Shown here: positions 1-6,130 of the stretch, one piece after another | How the letters are laid out: every line of letters begins with the position of its first letter | Position numbering within the stretch: the first letter of the stretch is position 1 | DNA from: DATLYB01 sp964502525 | GTDB taxonomy: Bacteria > Bacteroidota > Bacteroidia > Chitinophagales > CAIOSU01 | DNA length: 13,466 bases | Assembly (NCBI GenBank): GCA_964502525.1 | Contig: CAZCXH010000145.1 | Coordinates: 1 to 13,466, forward strand | Direction: 5' to 3' | Notes under the pieces: generated by a model | What the model saw: only the letters and a program-made list of their open reading frames with translations | What the model was told of the DNA's origin: nothing | Databases searched by the model: none | Program-made: the position numbers and the translations under genes

Positions 1-444
1 GGAGGCCAGCACGAAATGATGCAGGCGCGTGAAAAACGTGCTGTGCTCATATCCCTCGGTAACATATTCATTCACGCTCTGCTCGAAAGGCAGCGTCACG
101 CGGATGCCTACGGATGCTCCCTTCCGTTTCGTTTTTGCCTGCTTCGCTCCTTCGTTGGCAGCCTGCATCAGCCCCGGTCCACCCCCGCTGATGACATCGC
201 AGTTCATCTCCGCCAGCGCCTTCCCGAGTTTCCGCACTTCCTCATAAACCGCATCTCCGCGTCTGGTGCGCGCAGAGCCGAATATCGTTACGCGGTAGCG
301 TTCGCGCTTTGCCACGCGCAGCTTTGTGAGGCTGTTCACCACGTCCCAAAGCTGGAACACGCTGCTGCCCACCAGCTTCCTTACTTCCTCCTCATCGGCA
401 AGGCTTACGAAACGGTTTTCTTTCGCTTTGCTTTTTTTCGCCAT
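1..444 (-). CDS. LOG family (TIGR00730-type) protein, N-terminal part, runs off window
   Basis: The minus strand is open from an ATG at 444 to the window edge, giving 148 residues without a stop; the 3' end lies outside. Residues 50-60 (RVTIFGSART) form the first beta strand of a Rossmann fold. Residues 86-100 (SGGGPGLMQAANEGA) are the hallmark nucleotide-binding stretch of the LOG family, formerly mis-annotated as lysine decarboxylases. Characterised members are cytokinin riboside monophosphate phosphoribohydrolases or nucleotide 5'-monophosphate nucleosidases. The catalytic PGGxGTxxE motif would follow past residue 148 and cannot be checked. The charged N-terminus (MAKKSKAKENRF) indicates a cytosolic protein. 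The plus-strand reading over the same bases has no family features and is the antisense shadow. Family is confident; substrate is unknown. Confidence 0.88.
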   Translation of the reverse strand, partial: MAKKSKAKENRFVSLADEEEVRKLVGSSVFQLWDVVNSLTKLRVAKRERYRVTIFGSARTRRGDAVYEEVRKLGKALAEMNCDVISGGGPGLMQAANEGAKQAKTKRKGASVGIRVTLPFEQSVNEYVTEGYEHSTFFTRLHHFVLAS

Positions 445-481
445 AGAAAATAGTTGGTTTGATGCGTTATAACGAACGGCA

Positions 482-489
482 CAAAAATA
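482..489 (-). promoter_or_regulatory. Candidate Bacteroidota -7 box for the LOG gene
   Basis: Read on the minus strand this is TATTTTTG, matching TAnnTTTG, about 37 bases before the ATG at 444. A TTTG lies upstream at 505-508, but the 15-base spacer is shorter than the usual 19-21, so the -33 assignment is weak. A perfect 10-bp palindrome CGTTATAACG (465-474) lies between box and start codon. Confidence 0.35.
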
Positions 490-610
490 CAAAACACTCT
501 CTAACAAAGAAGCCGCTCCGTGCCGAGTGCGACAGCCGCAACTCCGTCACGCATTTTACAGGAGATGCAAGACGAAGTATACGCACTGACACCTCAGCCT
601 GCTTTCGAGT

Positions 611-773
611 AAAGCCTAAATTCCGCAAACTCAAATTCCATGAACAATCAATTTCCTGCAGATACCGCAGATTTCCGCAGAAAATATTCTTTTCTAACAT
701 TCATCTGCTTGAATCAGCGAAATCAGCGGGAGACCTGTCATTTCAAATAGCTTGCGGATTTAAGGTAAAGCTT
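611..773. repeat. Long imperfect inverted repeat in a gene-free stretch
   Basis: The 385 bases between the LOG gene and the HigB gene hold no convincing gene. Outer arms at 611-630 and 750-768 match imperfectly as inverted copies (CCTAAATTCCGCAAAC against CCTTAAATCCGCAAGC). Inner arms at 656-684 and 702-731 are both built from a 10-11 base unit resembling AATCTGCGGAA, in opposite orientation. The whole could fold into one long interrupted hairpin. It resembles a degenerate miniature inverted-repeat or REP-like element; no transposase is near. A 118-residue plus-strand reading frame across it (459-815) has no recognisable domain and is not called. Confidence 0.5.
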
Positions 774-829
774 AAATTTTCCCAATCCGGTTATTATTAT
801 TCCCACTTTGGTTAATTTCGCATAACTTC

Positions 830-1147
830 ATGAACATTTACAACAAAAGCACATTGACCGCATTTTACAAACAACATGCCGATTGCAAGCAAACGCTGGA
901 ACGGTGGTATCATGACGTTTCAGGCAAGCATTGGACCAAACCCGGTGATGTGACGCGCGATTTCAACACCGCGCGCGCCATCGGCAGCAACCGCGTGATC
1001 TTGAACATCAATCATAACGACTACCGCATTATAGCGCAAGTCAACTATGAAAAAGGCTGGCTGTTCATCAAGTTCATCGGCACACACAAGGAGTATGACA
1101 AAATCAACCCGGAAACGGTTGATTATTATAAACCCAAATCGCAATAA
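830..1147 (+). CDS. higB: HigB-family toxin (type II toxin-antitoxin mRNA interferase)
   Basis: The 105-residue length is typical of the HigB_toxin family (RelE-like fold). The family-typical C-terminal block is clear at residues 62-90: NDYRIIAQVNYEKGWLFIKF followed by IGTHKEYDKI. The N-terminal part (ALERW-like TLERWYHDV, then DFNTARAIGSNRVILNI) also fits. Members are ribosome-associated endoribonucleases that cleave mRNA during translation. The antitoxin gene begins two bases after the stop, the toxin-first order usual for HigBA. Autoregulation by the HigA partner or the HigBA complex is expected from the family. A near -7 box (TAATTTCG, 813-820) lies directly upstream but lacks a convincing -33. 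Activity is inferred from family only. Confidence 0.9.
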   Translation: MNIYNKSTLTAFYKQHADCKQTLERWYHDVSGKHWTKPGDVTRDFNTARAIGSNRVILNINHNDYRIIAQVNYEKGWLFIKFIGTHKEYDKINPETVDYYKPKSQ

Positions 1148-1149
1148 CA

Positions 1150-1506
1150 ATGACACTCAAAAAAATTAAAACCACCAAAGATTACCGCTCAGCTCTTGTA
1201 CGCTTTGAAGCCATATTTCTCGCCAAAAATGGAACCCCGGAAAGCGATGAAGCCGATGTGCTGGCAATGCTGATCCGCGATTATGAAGATAAAAAATTCA
1301 TTATCAACGCTCCCAGCCCGCTTGACGCCATCCGCTACCGCATGGAGCAGCAGGGACTCACACCCAAAGACCTTGCACACATTCTCGGCCACCGCAGCCG
1401 CGTTACCGACATCTTTAAAAAACATCGCAGGCTGAACCTGCAAATGGTGCGCAGGTTGCACGACAAACTCCGAATTCCGCTGGAAACGCTGATAAAGGCA
1501 TATTGA
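1150..1506 (+). CDS. higA: HigA-type antitoxin with Xre-like helix-turn-helix
   Basis: This 118-residue protein matches the COG5499-type HigA antitoxins. An N-terminal toxin-binding half contains FEAIFLAKNGTPESDEADVLAMLIRDYEDKKF (about 19-50). A linker with the characteristic P-x-D-AIRYRMEQQGLTPKDLA follows (about 56-78). The helix-turn-helix covers about 70-118, ending in LNLQMVRRLHDKLRIPLETLI. It starts two bases after the toxin stop, so the two genes are co-transcribed and probably translationally coupled. The protein should neutralise HigB and repress the shared promoter. The recognition-helix stretch GHRSRVTDIFKKHRRL is strongly basic, in keeping with DNA binding. Confidence 0.9.
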   Translation: MTLKKIKTTKDYRSALVRFEAIFLAKNGTPESDEADVLAMLIRDYEDKKFIINAPSPLDAIRYRMEQQGLTPKDLAHILGHRSRVTDIFKKHRRLNLQMVRRLHDKLRIPLETLIKAY

Positions 1507-1537
1507 AAATTTAAGCAAACCTCAATTTGTTCCGCGG

Positions 1538-2668
1538 ATGCGGCACCGGCCCCTTTTATTATTTCTTCTTTCTGCGCCAACTCTAATCTGCTTTGCCCAA
1601 AAGCCCAAACTGAATCTCAACGACACGCTTGATAACAAATTAGACTGCAGCGATTACCTCGTAAACTTACGCGGCTTTGTTCCCGTGCCGATGATTATCA
1701 GCGAGCCCGCTCTCGGCAATTTCGGGGGAGCGCTCGCGCTCGTGTTCATGACTCCGAAGAAGAGCATCAAGGACATCTCCCGCTTTCACTTCCCGGACAT
1801 CACAGGCGTTGCCGGCATGTACACGCTGAACAACTCGTGGGGCATTGCCGCTTTGCGGCAGGGTTCGTTTCCCTCCATCCGCATGCGCTACACCACGGTT
1901 GTTGCCTATGCCCACCTCAATCTCGATTTCTATCGCGAAGTGCCCTCCATTGGCGAGCAAAAATTTCAATTCAAGCTCAAGCCCGTCTTCGTCCTCGCAG
2001 ATGTCAGCGAGAACATTTGGAAGAACATGTTTTTTCTTGGAACGCGATACTTGTTTTCAAACATGCAGCTTTCCTATGACCTCTCGGCCATCAACGACTC
2101 CATCTTCAACGAGCGCGACTATAATAAAAACATCGGAACATGGGGGCTTTATGCCGAGTGGGACAACCGCAACTCCATCTTCACGCCCGACCACGGCTTC
2201 CGCGTGAAAGCCATCGGCAGCCTCAGCCGATCATGGACGGGCAGCAATTTCGATTTTGAGAAATTTGAAATATTTGCACATGCATTTTTCCAGCCGCTGA
2301 AGCCATGGGTTATCGGGCTGCGAACCGAGTCGCAGATGGTGAATGACGGTTCGCCTTTCTATTATTATCCTTTTCTAATGATGCGCGGTATCCCCGTGAT
2401 GCGCTATCAGGGCAACATTACGCTGCTCTTTGAAACGGAGCACCGCGTTGACATCACCCCGCGCTGGAGCGTGGTGGGCTTTGCCGGCACCGGCAGAACA
2501 TTCAGTGATTCCGAATATCTGAAAGACAATCATTGGCACTGGAGCGGGGGAGGCGGATTTCGTTATCTGCTTGCGCGTGTCTTTAAACTGCGTGTTGGAA
2601 TTGACTTTGCCGGAGGTCCCGGAACGTTTGCCTACTACGTGGTGTTCGGGCACTACTGGGTGAGGTAA
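1538..2668 (+). CDS. Short Omp85/BamA-TamA-type outer membrane barrel without POTRA domains
   Basis: The 376-residue protein begins with a signal peptide (MRHRPLLLFLLSAPTLICFAQ, cleavage near residue 20). It continues directly into a barrel resembling the Bac_surface_Ag (D15) domain. Recognisable family features are EWDNRNSIFTPDHGFRV (about 207-223), the loop-6 motif MRGIPVMRYQG (282-292; family consensus VRGY/F...RY), and GIDFAGGPG (354-362) before the last strands. BamA and TamA carry N-terminal POTRA domains of several hundred residues; only about 25 residues separate the signal peptide from the barrel here, so no POTRA fits. POTRA-less Omp85 proteins are known in Bacteroidota and are often near lipases or other partners; none is visible here. 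Function is unknown and could be transport or membrane assembly. It starts 31 bases after the antitoxin gene and may share its transcript. Confidence 0.82.
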   Translation: MRHRPLLLFLLSAPTLICFAQKPKLNLNDTLDNKLDCSDYLVNLRGFVPVPMIISEPALGNFGGALALVFMTPKKSIKDISRFHFPDITGVAGMYTLNNSWGIAALRQGSFPSIRMRYTTVVAYAHLNLDFYREVPSIGEQKFQFKLKPVFVLADVSENIWKNMFFLGTRYLFSNMQLSYDLSAINDSIFNERDYNKNIGTWGLYAEWDNRNSIFTPDHGFRVKAIGSLSRSWTGSNFDFEKFEIFAHAFFQPLKPWVIGLRTESQMVNDGSPFYYYPFLMMRGIPVMRYQGNITLLFETEHRVDITPRWSVVGFAGTGRTFSDSEYLKDNHWHWSGGGGFRYLLARVFKLRVGIDFAGGPGTFAYYVVFGHYWVR

Positions 2669-2711
2669 GCTAAGAAGCATTTTTACTTATCAATAGTCCG
2701 TTAGCTTTTTT
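2667..2711 (+). terminator. Possible rho-independent terminator after the Omp85-type gene
   Basis: AAGCTAA (2667-2673) pairs with TTAGCTT (2701-2707), and a T-run follows. The stem is 7 bp and the loop 27 bases, which is long for an intrinsic terminator, so this is tentative. Confidence 0.3.
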
Positions 2712-2730
2712 AAGCAAGTTTTGAAGTTGA

Positions 2731-3039
2731 AATGTTGCAGCAGCGCAATCCTTCACCCAATTGCCAAAGCAGGCCAAAAAAGATTCAGGACTGAAGGTGT
2801 TGCCGAAAGAGATGATGTCCCTCACGAAAGTGATCCTTACCGCCAGCGCGAAGAATTTTTACAGCCTCAACAACCCCGGCAGAATAAGGCTCAATGCCGA
2901 CATCCGCATTGACCTCGAGCTGATTGACGATTTCACCATCGGCTTCTCCAACTATCACCACTTTGACAACGAGCCTGCGTCAGCCGGAGCGTCAACGTAT
3001 GGCTGGGGGATAAACACTACGATTGGCTATACTTTCTGA
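2731..3039 (+). pseudogene. C-terminal remnant of a DUF481-like outer membrane barrel protein
   Basis: The frame is open from just after a TGA at 2728-2730 to the stop at 3037-3039. There is no ATG near its head, only TTG codons, and no signal peptide. The second half encodes NPGRIRLNADIRIDLELIDDF, then FSNYHHFDNEP and GWGINTTIGYTF. This matches the end of DUF481 proteins, which typically close with a D-x-RP/EPP loop followed by YGxxTSLGWTF. Full-length members have about 200 or more residues, so the N-terminal barrel strands are missing. A truncated gene is the simplest reading; a very short functional protein cannot be excluded. It converges on the rhodanese-thioredoxin gene with 16 bases between the stops. 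Confidence 0.55.
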
Positions 3040-3055
3040 AATCCCGGAAATTTCC

Positions 3056-3799
3056 CTATTTCACTCCGGAAGGATTGTAAGCGAGCATGTTCTTGATAAT
3101 TGTTCTCAGCCTGTATTCCGGTAAATATCCTATATATGTTTCTACAAGCTTGCCGGTCTTATAGGCTTTCACCACCGGGATTTCCCTGATGCCCAGTTCG
3201 TTTGCAAGGACTTTCGCATGTTCAACGTTGATACTGGTAATCAACACCTTCCCTTTGTATTCATTTGCAAGCGTATCAAGCGCAGGCTTCATTTTCATGC
3301 AGGGGATGCACCAGTCGGTATAGAAATCTATCAACACAACGCTTTCCGAATTGATGATGTCTTTCAAATCATCGGACGTAAATTTATCTTTGGTTGATTT
3401 CACCGTTTCGCTGATCACCGGCTTGCCTGCGTTTTTCCATGCGGTGATGCCGCCCTGAAGTACATACACCTTCTCAAAGCCCACTTCAATCATCTTGGCT
3501 GCTGCCTTCTCGCTTACGCTGCCGGTTCTTGAATACACAAACACCGGTCGGTCCTTCTTAAGCACATCGAGCAATTCCGTAAAACTGCTTCCCTTGAAAT
3601 CAAGTTGCCTTGCAGTTTGCAGGTGGCCTTTTTTATACTCTTCAATACTTCTGACGTCAACCAACTGCCTCGTTTCCAGCGAATCCATTTTCCTCTCGAA
3701 ATCATCTGCACTCAGCTTCTCGAAATTCTGAGCCTTTAATGTTGTTGCGGAAATTACCGCGCAAAGGAAAAGCGCTTTTGGAATCAATGTCGTCTGCAT
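3056..3799 (-). CDS. Periplasmic rhodanese-like/thioredoxin fusion protein
   Basis: The 247-residue protein starts with a signal peptide (about 1-23, ending LKAQ), so it should act in the periplasm. A rhodanese-like domain covers about 25-130 with VDVRSIEEYKKGHL (47-60) and VYVLQGGITAW (111-121). The catalytic-loop Cys is replaced by Ser90 (FVYSRTGSVS; active members have a Cys there), so sulfurtransferase activity is unlikely. A thioredoxin domain covers about 140-245, with redox motif WCIPC (Cys164 and Cys167) and the cis-proline at IPVV (Pro208). CIPC differs from the CGPC of thioredoxin 1 and could change redox potential. The likely role is periplasmic disulfide reduction or transfer, with the rhodanese part serving for binding. 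It is transcribed divergently from the porin gene. Confidence 0.88.
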   Translation of the reverse strand: MQTTLIPKALFLCAVISATTLKAQNFEKLSADDFERKMDSLETRQLVDVRSIEEYKKGHLQTARQLDFKGSSFTELLDVLKKDRPVFVYSRTGSVSEKAAAKMIEVGFEKVYVLQGGITAWKNAGKPVISETVKSTKDKFTSDDLKDIINSESVVLIDFYTDWCIPCMKMKPALDTLANEYKGKVLITSINVEHAKVLANELGIREIPVVKAYKTGKLVETYIGYLPEYRLRTIIKNMLAYNPSGVK

Positions 3800-3852
3800 T
3801 CTTGTTTTTTTGAGTTAAGAGTGAAATGCCGACTGCAATTTAATAACCGTTC

Positions 3853-3894
3853 TGACATTTGTCATTTTTCTTTTTTTCACCCACACTACATTTG
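3853..3894 (+). promoter_or_regulatory. Candidate promoter region of the porin gene with a small palindrome
   Basis: TACATTTG at 3887-3894 is an exact TAnnTTTG -7 box, 26 bases before the TTG start at 3921. The nearest TTTG (3858-3861) leaves a 25-base spacer, longer than the usual 19-21. That TTTG is inside a 12-bp near-palindrome TGACATTTGTCA (3853-3864), a possible operator in the space between the divergent genes. Confidence 0.4.
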
Positions 3895-3920
3895 CAAGCC
3901 GTAAATAAACTCTAAAGCAA

Positions 3921-5195
3921 TTGCAACCGCCTAAATCACTCCCGTTCCTCCTCTTTTTCCTCCTCATTGCCGCGCATGCCTTCAGCCAGGAAGAGGCGGA
4001 GCCTGTCCCCAACGGCACGCAGGGCGAGGTGTTTGAGAGCGACACCGTGAAGCCCAGGCGGAAGTATGAGCAGTGGTACATGTTTGAAAACAAATTCACC
4101 ACGCTTCAAATCGGGGGAGGATTCCTTTTTGAATTTGCCGGATACATCCAGGACGATAATTCCAAAATACAAACCGACTCAGCCAAAGCCGAATTGGAAT
4201 ATTTCAAGGTGCGCGACTTCCGCTTTACAATTAGCGGAAAAATCAAAATCAAAAGACAGTTAACATGGAAAGCCGGAATTATGTATGACGGGAGCAGCGA
4301 CTCGTGGTTCCTGCGCGAATCGGGCGTGATGGTGGAGCTTCCAAAAATCCGCTCCAGCATCTTTGTCGGGCGCACCAAGGAAGGCTTCTCGCTCAACAAA
4401 GTGATGGTGGGCTACGCGGGCTGGACGATGGAGCGCCAGATGGCTATTGACATCATCCCCATTCTTGCCGATGGCGCCAAGCTGCTCGGCTTCCTTCCCA
4501 AACAAAGGCTGTTCTGGAACATCGGCATGTATCATGATTTCCTTTCAAAAAACCAGTCGTTCACCACTTACCGCTGGCAGTTCGCTGCGCGTGCCGGGGT
4601 GCTGCCGGTGGCGAACAAAGCCACGCACACGCTGCTGCATCTCGCGGTCAACTACCGCTACGGAAAAGTGGCTGAAGGCGCCATCCGTGTCCGTTCGCGT
4701 CCCGAAGCCAACACCGCGGGCTACTTCATTGACACCGACAAATTCCTTACCGACCATTCCAATCATATAGGCGGAGAAATCTATTTCAGCCGTGGTCCGC
4801 TGCTCATCGGCTCGGAGTATTACGTCCACATGTTCAACTCACCGTCAGCGGGTAATCCCTCGTTCAACGGGGGCGATGTGGTAATCACTTACCTCATCAC
4901 CGGTGAAAAACGCCCTTACCGCACCGCCAGCAACATCTATGGCTTCGTGCCGGTTGACAAGCCCGTGTTCCAGGGAGGACCCGGAGCGTGGGAAATTGTG
5001 CTGCGCTGGTCTCACCTCGACCTTGACGATGGTGCGCTGCATGGCGGCAAGCTCTGGAGATTCACCCCGATGGTGAACTGGTATCTCTCCAAAAACGTAA
5101 GGCTTGAACTCACTTACGGTTACGGAGTGCTCGAACGCTTCGGCTTAAAGGGAGGCACACACTTCTTCCAAACGAGAATTCAGTTATCGCTGTAA
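3921..5195 (+). CDS. Phosphate-selective porin O/P-type (OprP/OprO) outer membrane protein
   Basis: The 424-residue protein has a signal peptide (MQPPKSLPFLLFFLLIAAHAFSQ). The rest looks like a Porin_O_P barrel, with alternating strands and a family-like end: GAWEIVLRWSHLDLDDG, then GGKLWRFTPMVNWYLSKNVRLELTYGYG and a final FFQTRIQLSL. The start is TTG at 3921: an in-frame TAA stands at 3906-3908 and no ATG occurs before the signal peptide ends. Family members form trimeric channels, some selective for phosphate or polyphosphate; many Bacteroidota copies have unknown substrates. The last 40 coding bases and the stop belong to a 43-base sequence found again at 6035-6077. Confidence 0.85.
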   Translation: MQPPKSLPFLLFFLLIAAHAFSQEEAEPVPNGTQGEVFESDTVKPRRKYEQWYMFENKFTTLQIGGGFLFEFAGYIQDDNSKIQTDSAKAELEYFKVRDFRFTISGKIKIKRQLTWKAGIMYDGSSDSWFLRESGVMVELPKIRSSIFVGRTKEGFSLNKVMVGYAGWTMERQMAIDIIPILADGAKLLGFLPKQRLFWNIGMYHDFLSKNQSFTTYRWQFAARAGVLPVANKATHTLLHLAVNYRYGKVAEGAIRVRSRPEANTAGYFIDTDKFLTDHSNHIGGEIYFSRGPLLIGSEYYVHMFNSPSAGNPSFNGGDVVITYLITGEKRPYRTASNIYGFVPVDKPVFQGGPGAWEIVLRWSHLDLDDGALHGGKLWRFTPMVNWYLSKNVRLELTYGYGVLERFGLKGGTHFFQTRIQLSL

Positions 5196-5197
5196 AA
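5155..5197 (+). repeat. Direct repeat copy 1 (3' end of the porin gene)
   Basis: This stretch encodes the end of the porin (THFFQTRIQLSL plus stop). It recurs at 6035-6077 with an offset of exactly 880 bases and 40 of 43 identities. The last 26 bases (5172-5197) are identical. It forms the left boundary of the nucleotidyltransferase cassette. Confidence 0.85.
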
Positions 5198-5252
5198 GCG
5201 ACTCAGAACCGGTTAATGAGATTTTCGGGTAATACGTGAATCTTCGCGGTAC

Positions 5253-5441
5253 TCAAATTTTTCCGCTTTTAAACATTTCTATCAGCTTGGCCGACTTCCG
5301 GGTTTGAAACCTGCTCATGAACTCATTGATTTCCTCCAGCCACGTGAGCTTTTCATTTAAAGACCACTTGCTGAATTCAAGCAGCTTTTCATCTTCGAGA
5401 TAGTAGCTGAACCCTTTGGGTTTAGTTTTTCTTTTTCCCAT
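5253..5441 (-). CDS. Small conserved-looking partner of the nucleotidyltransferase (62 aa)
   Basis: The 62-residue protein has a basic N-terminus (MGKRKTKPKG) followed by a predicted helical part, KWSLNEKLTWLEEINEFMSRFQ (about 25-46). Short proteins with a similar L-x-x-RL-x-WLEE pattern are, from memory, found next to nucleotidyltransferase genes; I cannot name a family. The start codon lies inside the end of the upstream gene, with a 20-base overlap in a different frame, which implies translational coupling. By analogy to nucleotidyltransferase toxin-antitoxin pairs it could be the partner of the enzyme, but which component is toxic, if any, is not shown. The gene ends within the direct-repeat-bounded segment. 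Confidence 0.65.
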   Translation of the reverse strand: MGKRKTKPKGFSYYLEDEKLLEFSKWSLNEKLTWLEEINEFMSRFQTRKSAKLIEMFKSGKI

Positions 5442-5928
5442 TGATTTTAGCGGCTCGCTTTAAATGCTCAATATCGCTGATATCCTGCTTTCTTCCGCTG
5501 AAAGTTTTCATTGCAATCAGGTCATCAACGCATACCGTGCAGATTTTTACGCCTTCCGATTGCGCAGTCTCCTTTTTCTTATAGGCTTGCTTAAAATCGA
5601 GAGGATGCAACAGCAGGATATCCATTTGCCTGTAATGCGATGTGGGTTGAAAAAAAGTGAACACCAGCATATTCTTATGCTTAATCCAATCATCCAATTT
5701 TTTCTTATCGGCAAGGTCTTCGGCCTTTACTCCGGGCAACCGGGGCACATATCCAAGAGAAGCCATCACCTTCTGAACTTTGCTGATATTTGTTGCATCA
5801 AGAGAAATAATGATGTCCAAATCATTAGTGACCCGGGGTACGCCATGCAGGTAAACTGCGAAACCTCCCACCACAAGGTATTTAACCTTTTCTTCCTGGA
5901 AAGATTTTAAGATGTCGAAATAAAACAT
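5422..5928 (-). CDS. Nucleotidyltransferase-fold protein of the AbiEii/MNT type
   Basis: Starting at the ATG at 5926-5928, this gives 168 residues. Motifs of the Pol-beta nucleotidyltransferase fold are clear: VVGGFAVYLHGVPRVTNDLDI (19-39), with the GG, the HG, the R-x-T and the two metal-binding acids Asp36 and Asp38. A likely third acid is Asp103 in QMDILL. A C-terminal KTFSGRKQDISDIEHL (141-156) matches the K-x-x-x-GR-x-KD-x-x-D block of this group. Relatives include AbiEii toxins and MNT antitoxins that transfer nucleotides to RNA or proteins. A longer frame to a GTG at 6042 runs into the direct repeat and lacks family sequence, so the internal ATG is preferred; a -7 box at 5953-5960 agrees. 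It overlaps the 62-residue companion by 20 bases. Confidence 0.82.
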   Translation of the reverse strand: MFYFDILKSFQEEKVKYLVVGGFAVYLHGVPRVTNDLDIIISLDATNISKVQKVMASLGYVPRLPGVKAEDLADKKKLDDWIKHKNMLVFTFFQPTSHYRQMDILLLHPLDFKQAYKKKETAQSEGVKICTVCVDDLIAMKTFSGRKQDISDIEHLKRAAKINGKKKN

Positions 5929-5932
5929 ATAC

Positions 5933-5960
5933 CTGAATTCAGACTGTTCAGACAAATTTA
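5933..5960 (-). promoter_or_regulatory. -7 box and possible operator of the nucleotidyltransferase gene
   Basis: On the minus strand, TAAATTTG (5960 to 5953) exactly matches TAnnTTTG, 24 bases before the ATG at 5928. No TTTG is found at the usual -33 spacing. Between box and start lie a 7-base direct repeat TTCAGAC-TG-TTCAGAC (plus strand, 5938-5953) and a perfect palindrome CTGAATTCAG (5933-5942), which could bind a regulator. Confidence 0.4.
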
Positions 5961-6034
5961 GGCGGATTAGGGTGATGTGAGTTTTGAGGCTATAATTAAT
6001 TACACTCCTTGCCCACAGAAGCCCAAACCACTTT

Positions 6035-6077
6035 GCACCCACCTCTTCCAGACGAGAATTCAGTTATCGCTGTAAAA
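6035..6077 (+). repeat. Direct repeat copy 2 (displaced porin 3' end)
   Basis: Compared with copy 1 there are three differences, corresponding to porin positions 5159, 5163 and 5171. Two are silent in the porin frame and one changes Phe to Leu (THLFQTRIQLSL plus stop). Mostly silent changes suggest this copy comes from a diverged porin allele or paralogue and is not a fresh target duplication. Upstream of 6035 the similarity to the porin gene fades. Confidence 0.85.
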
Positions 6078-6130
6078 CAGCCGGATTTTATTCGTCATTT
6101 ACAGGCACCCTATACACACTATCAATTTTC

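Larger units (their letters stand above)
5198..6034. mobile_element. Putative inserted two-gene cassette behind the porin gene
   Basis: The segment between the two 43-base direct repeats holds only the nucleotidyltransferase gene and its overlapping companion, both opposite in strand to the porin. The arrangement resembles elements that insert at the 3' end of a gene and restore that end. No integrase, transposase or terminal inverted repeat is visible, so if mobile it is non-autonomous. Other explanations are recombination with a second porin gene, or tandem duplication followed by deletion. Confidence 0.4.

Noticed and set aside
16..453. Plus-strand open frame of 145 residues
   Set aside because: It is the antisense of the LOG-family gene, whose GGGPGLMQAANEGA motif is on the minus strand; the plus-strand protein has no family features.
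459..815. Plus-strand open frame of 118 residues
   Set aside because: It crosses the long inverted repeat, has no recognisable domain, and its composition looks like translated non-coding sequence.
785..829. Promoter of the HigB/HigA module (TAATTTCG at 813-820)
   Set aside because: The -7 box has one mismatch and no TTTG stands at the proper distance, so it is not listed as a feature.
2721..2912. Short frame starting MKLKCCSSAILHP as a possible signal-peptide start of the DUF481-like remnant
   Set aside because: It starts with TTG, is in another frame from the remnant, and does not continue into barrel-like sequence; a frameshift cannot be shown.
3815..4102. Minus-strand open frame of 95 residues over the porin start
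   Set aside because: It overlaps the signal peptide and start of the well-supported porin gene and has no domain.
5464..5910. Plus-strand open frame of 148 residues
   Set aside because: It is the antisense of the nucleotidyltransferase gene.
5929..6042. N-terminal extension of the nucleotidyltransferase to a GTG at 6042
   Set aside because: The extra residues are not family-like, enter the direct repeat, and a -7 box lies downstream of that start.
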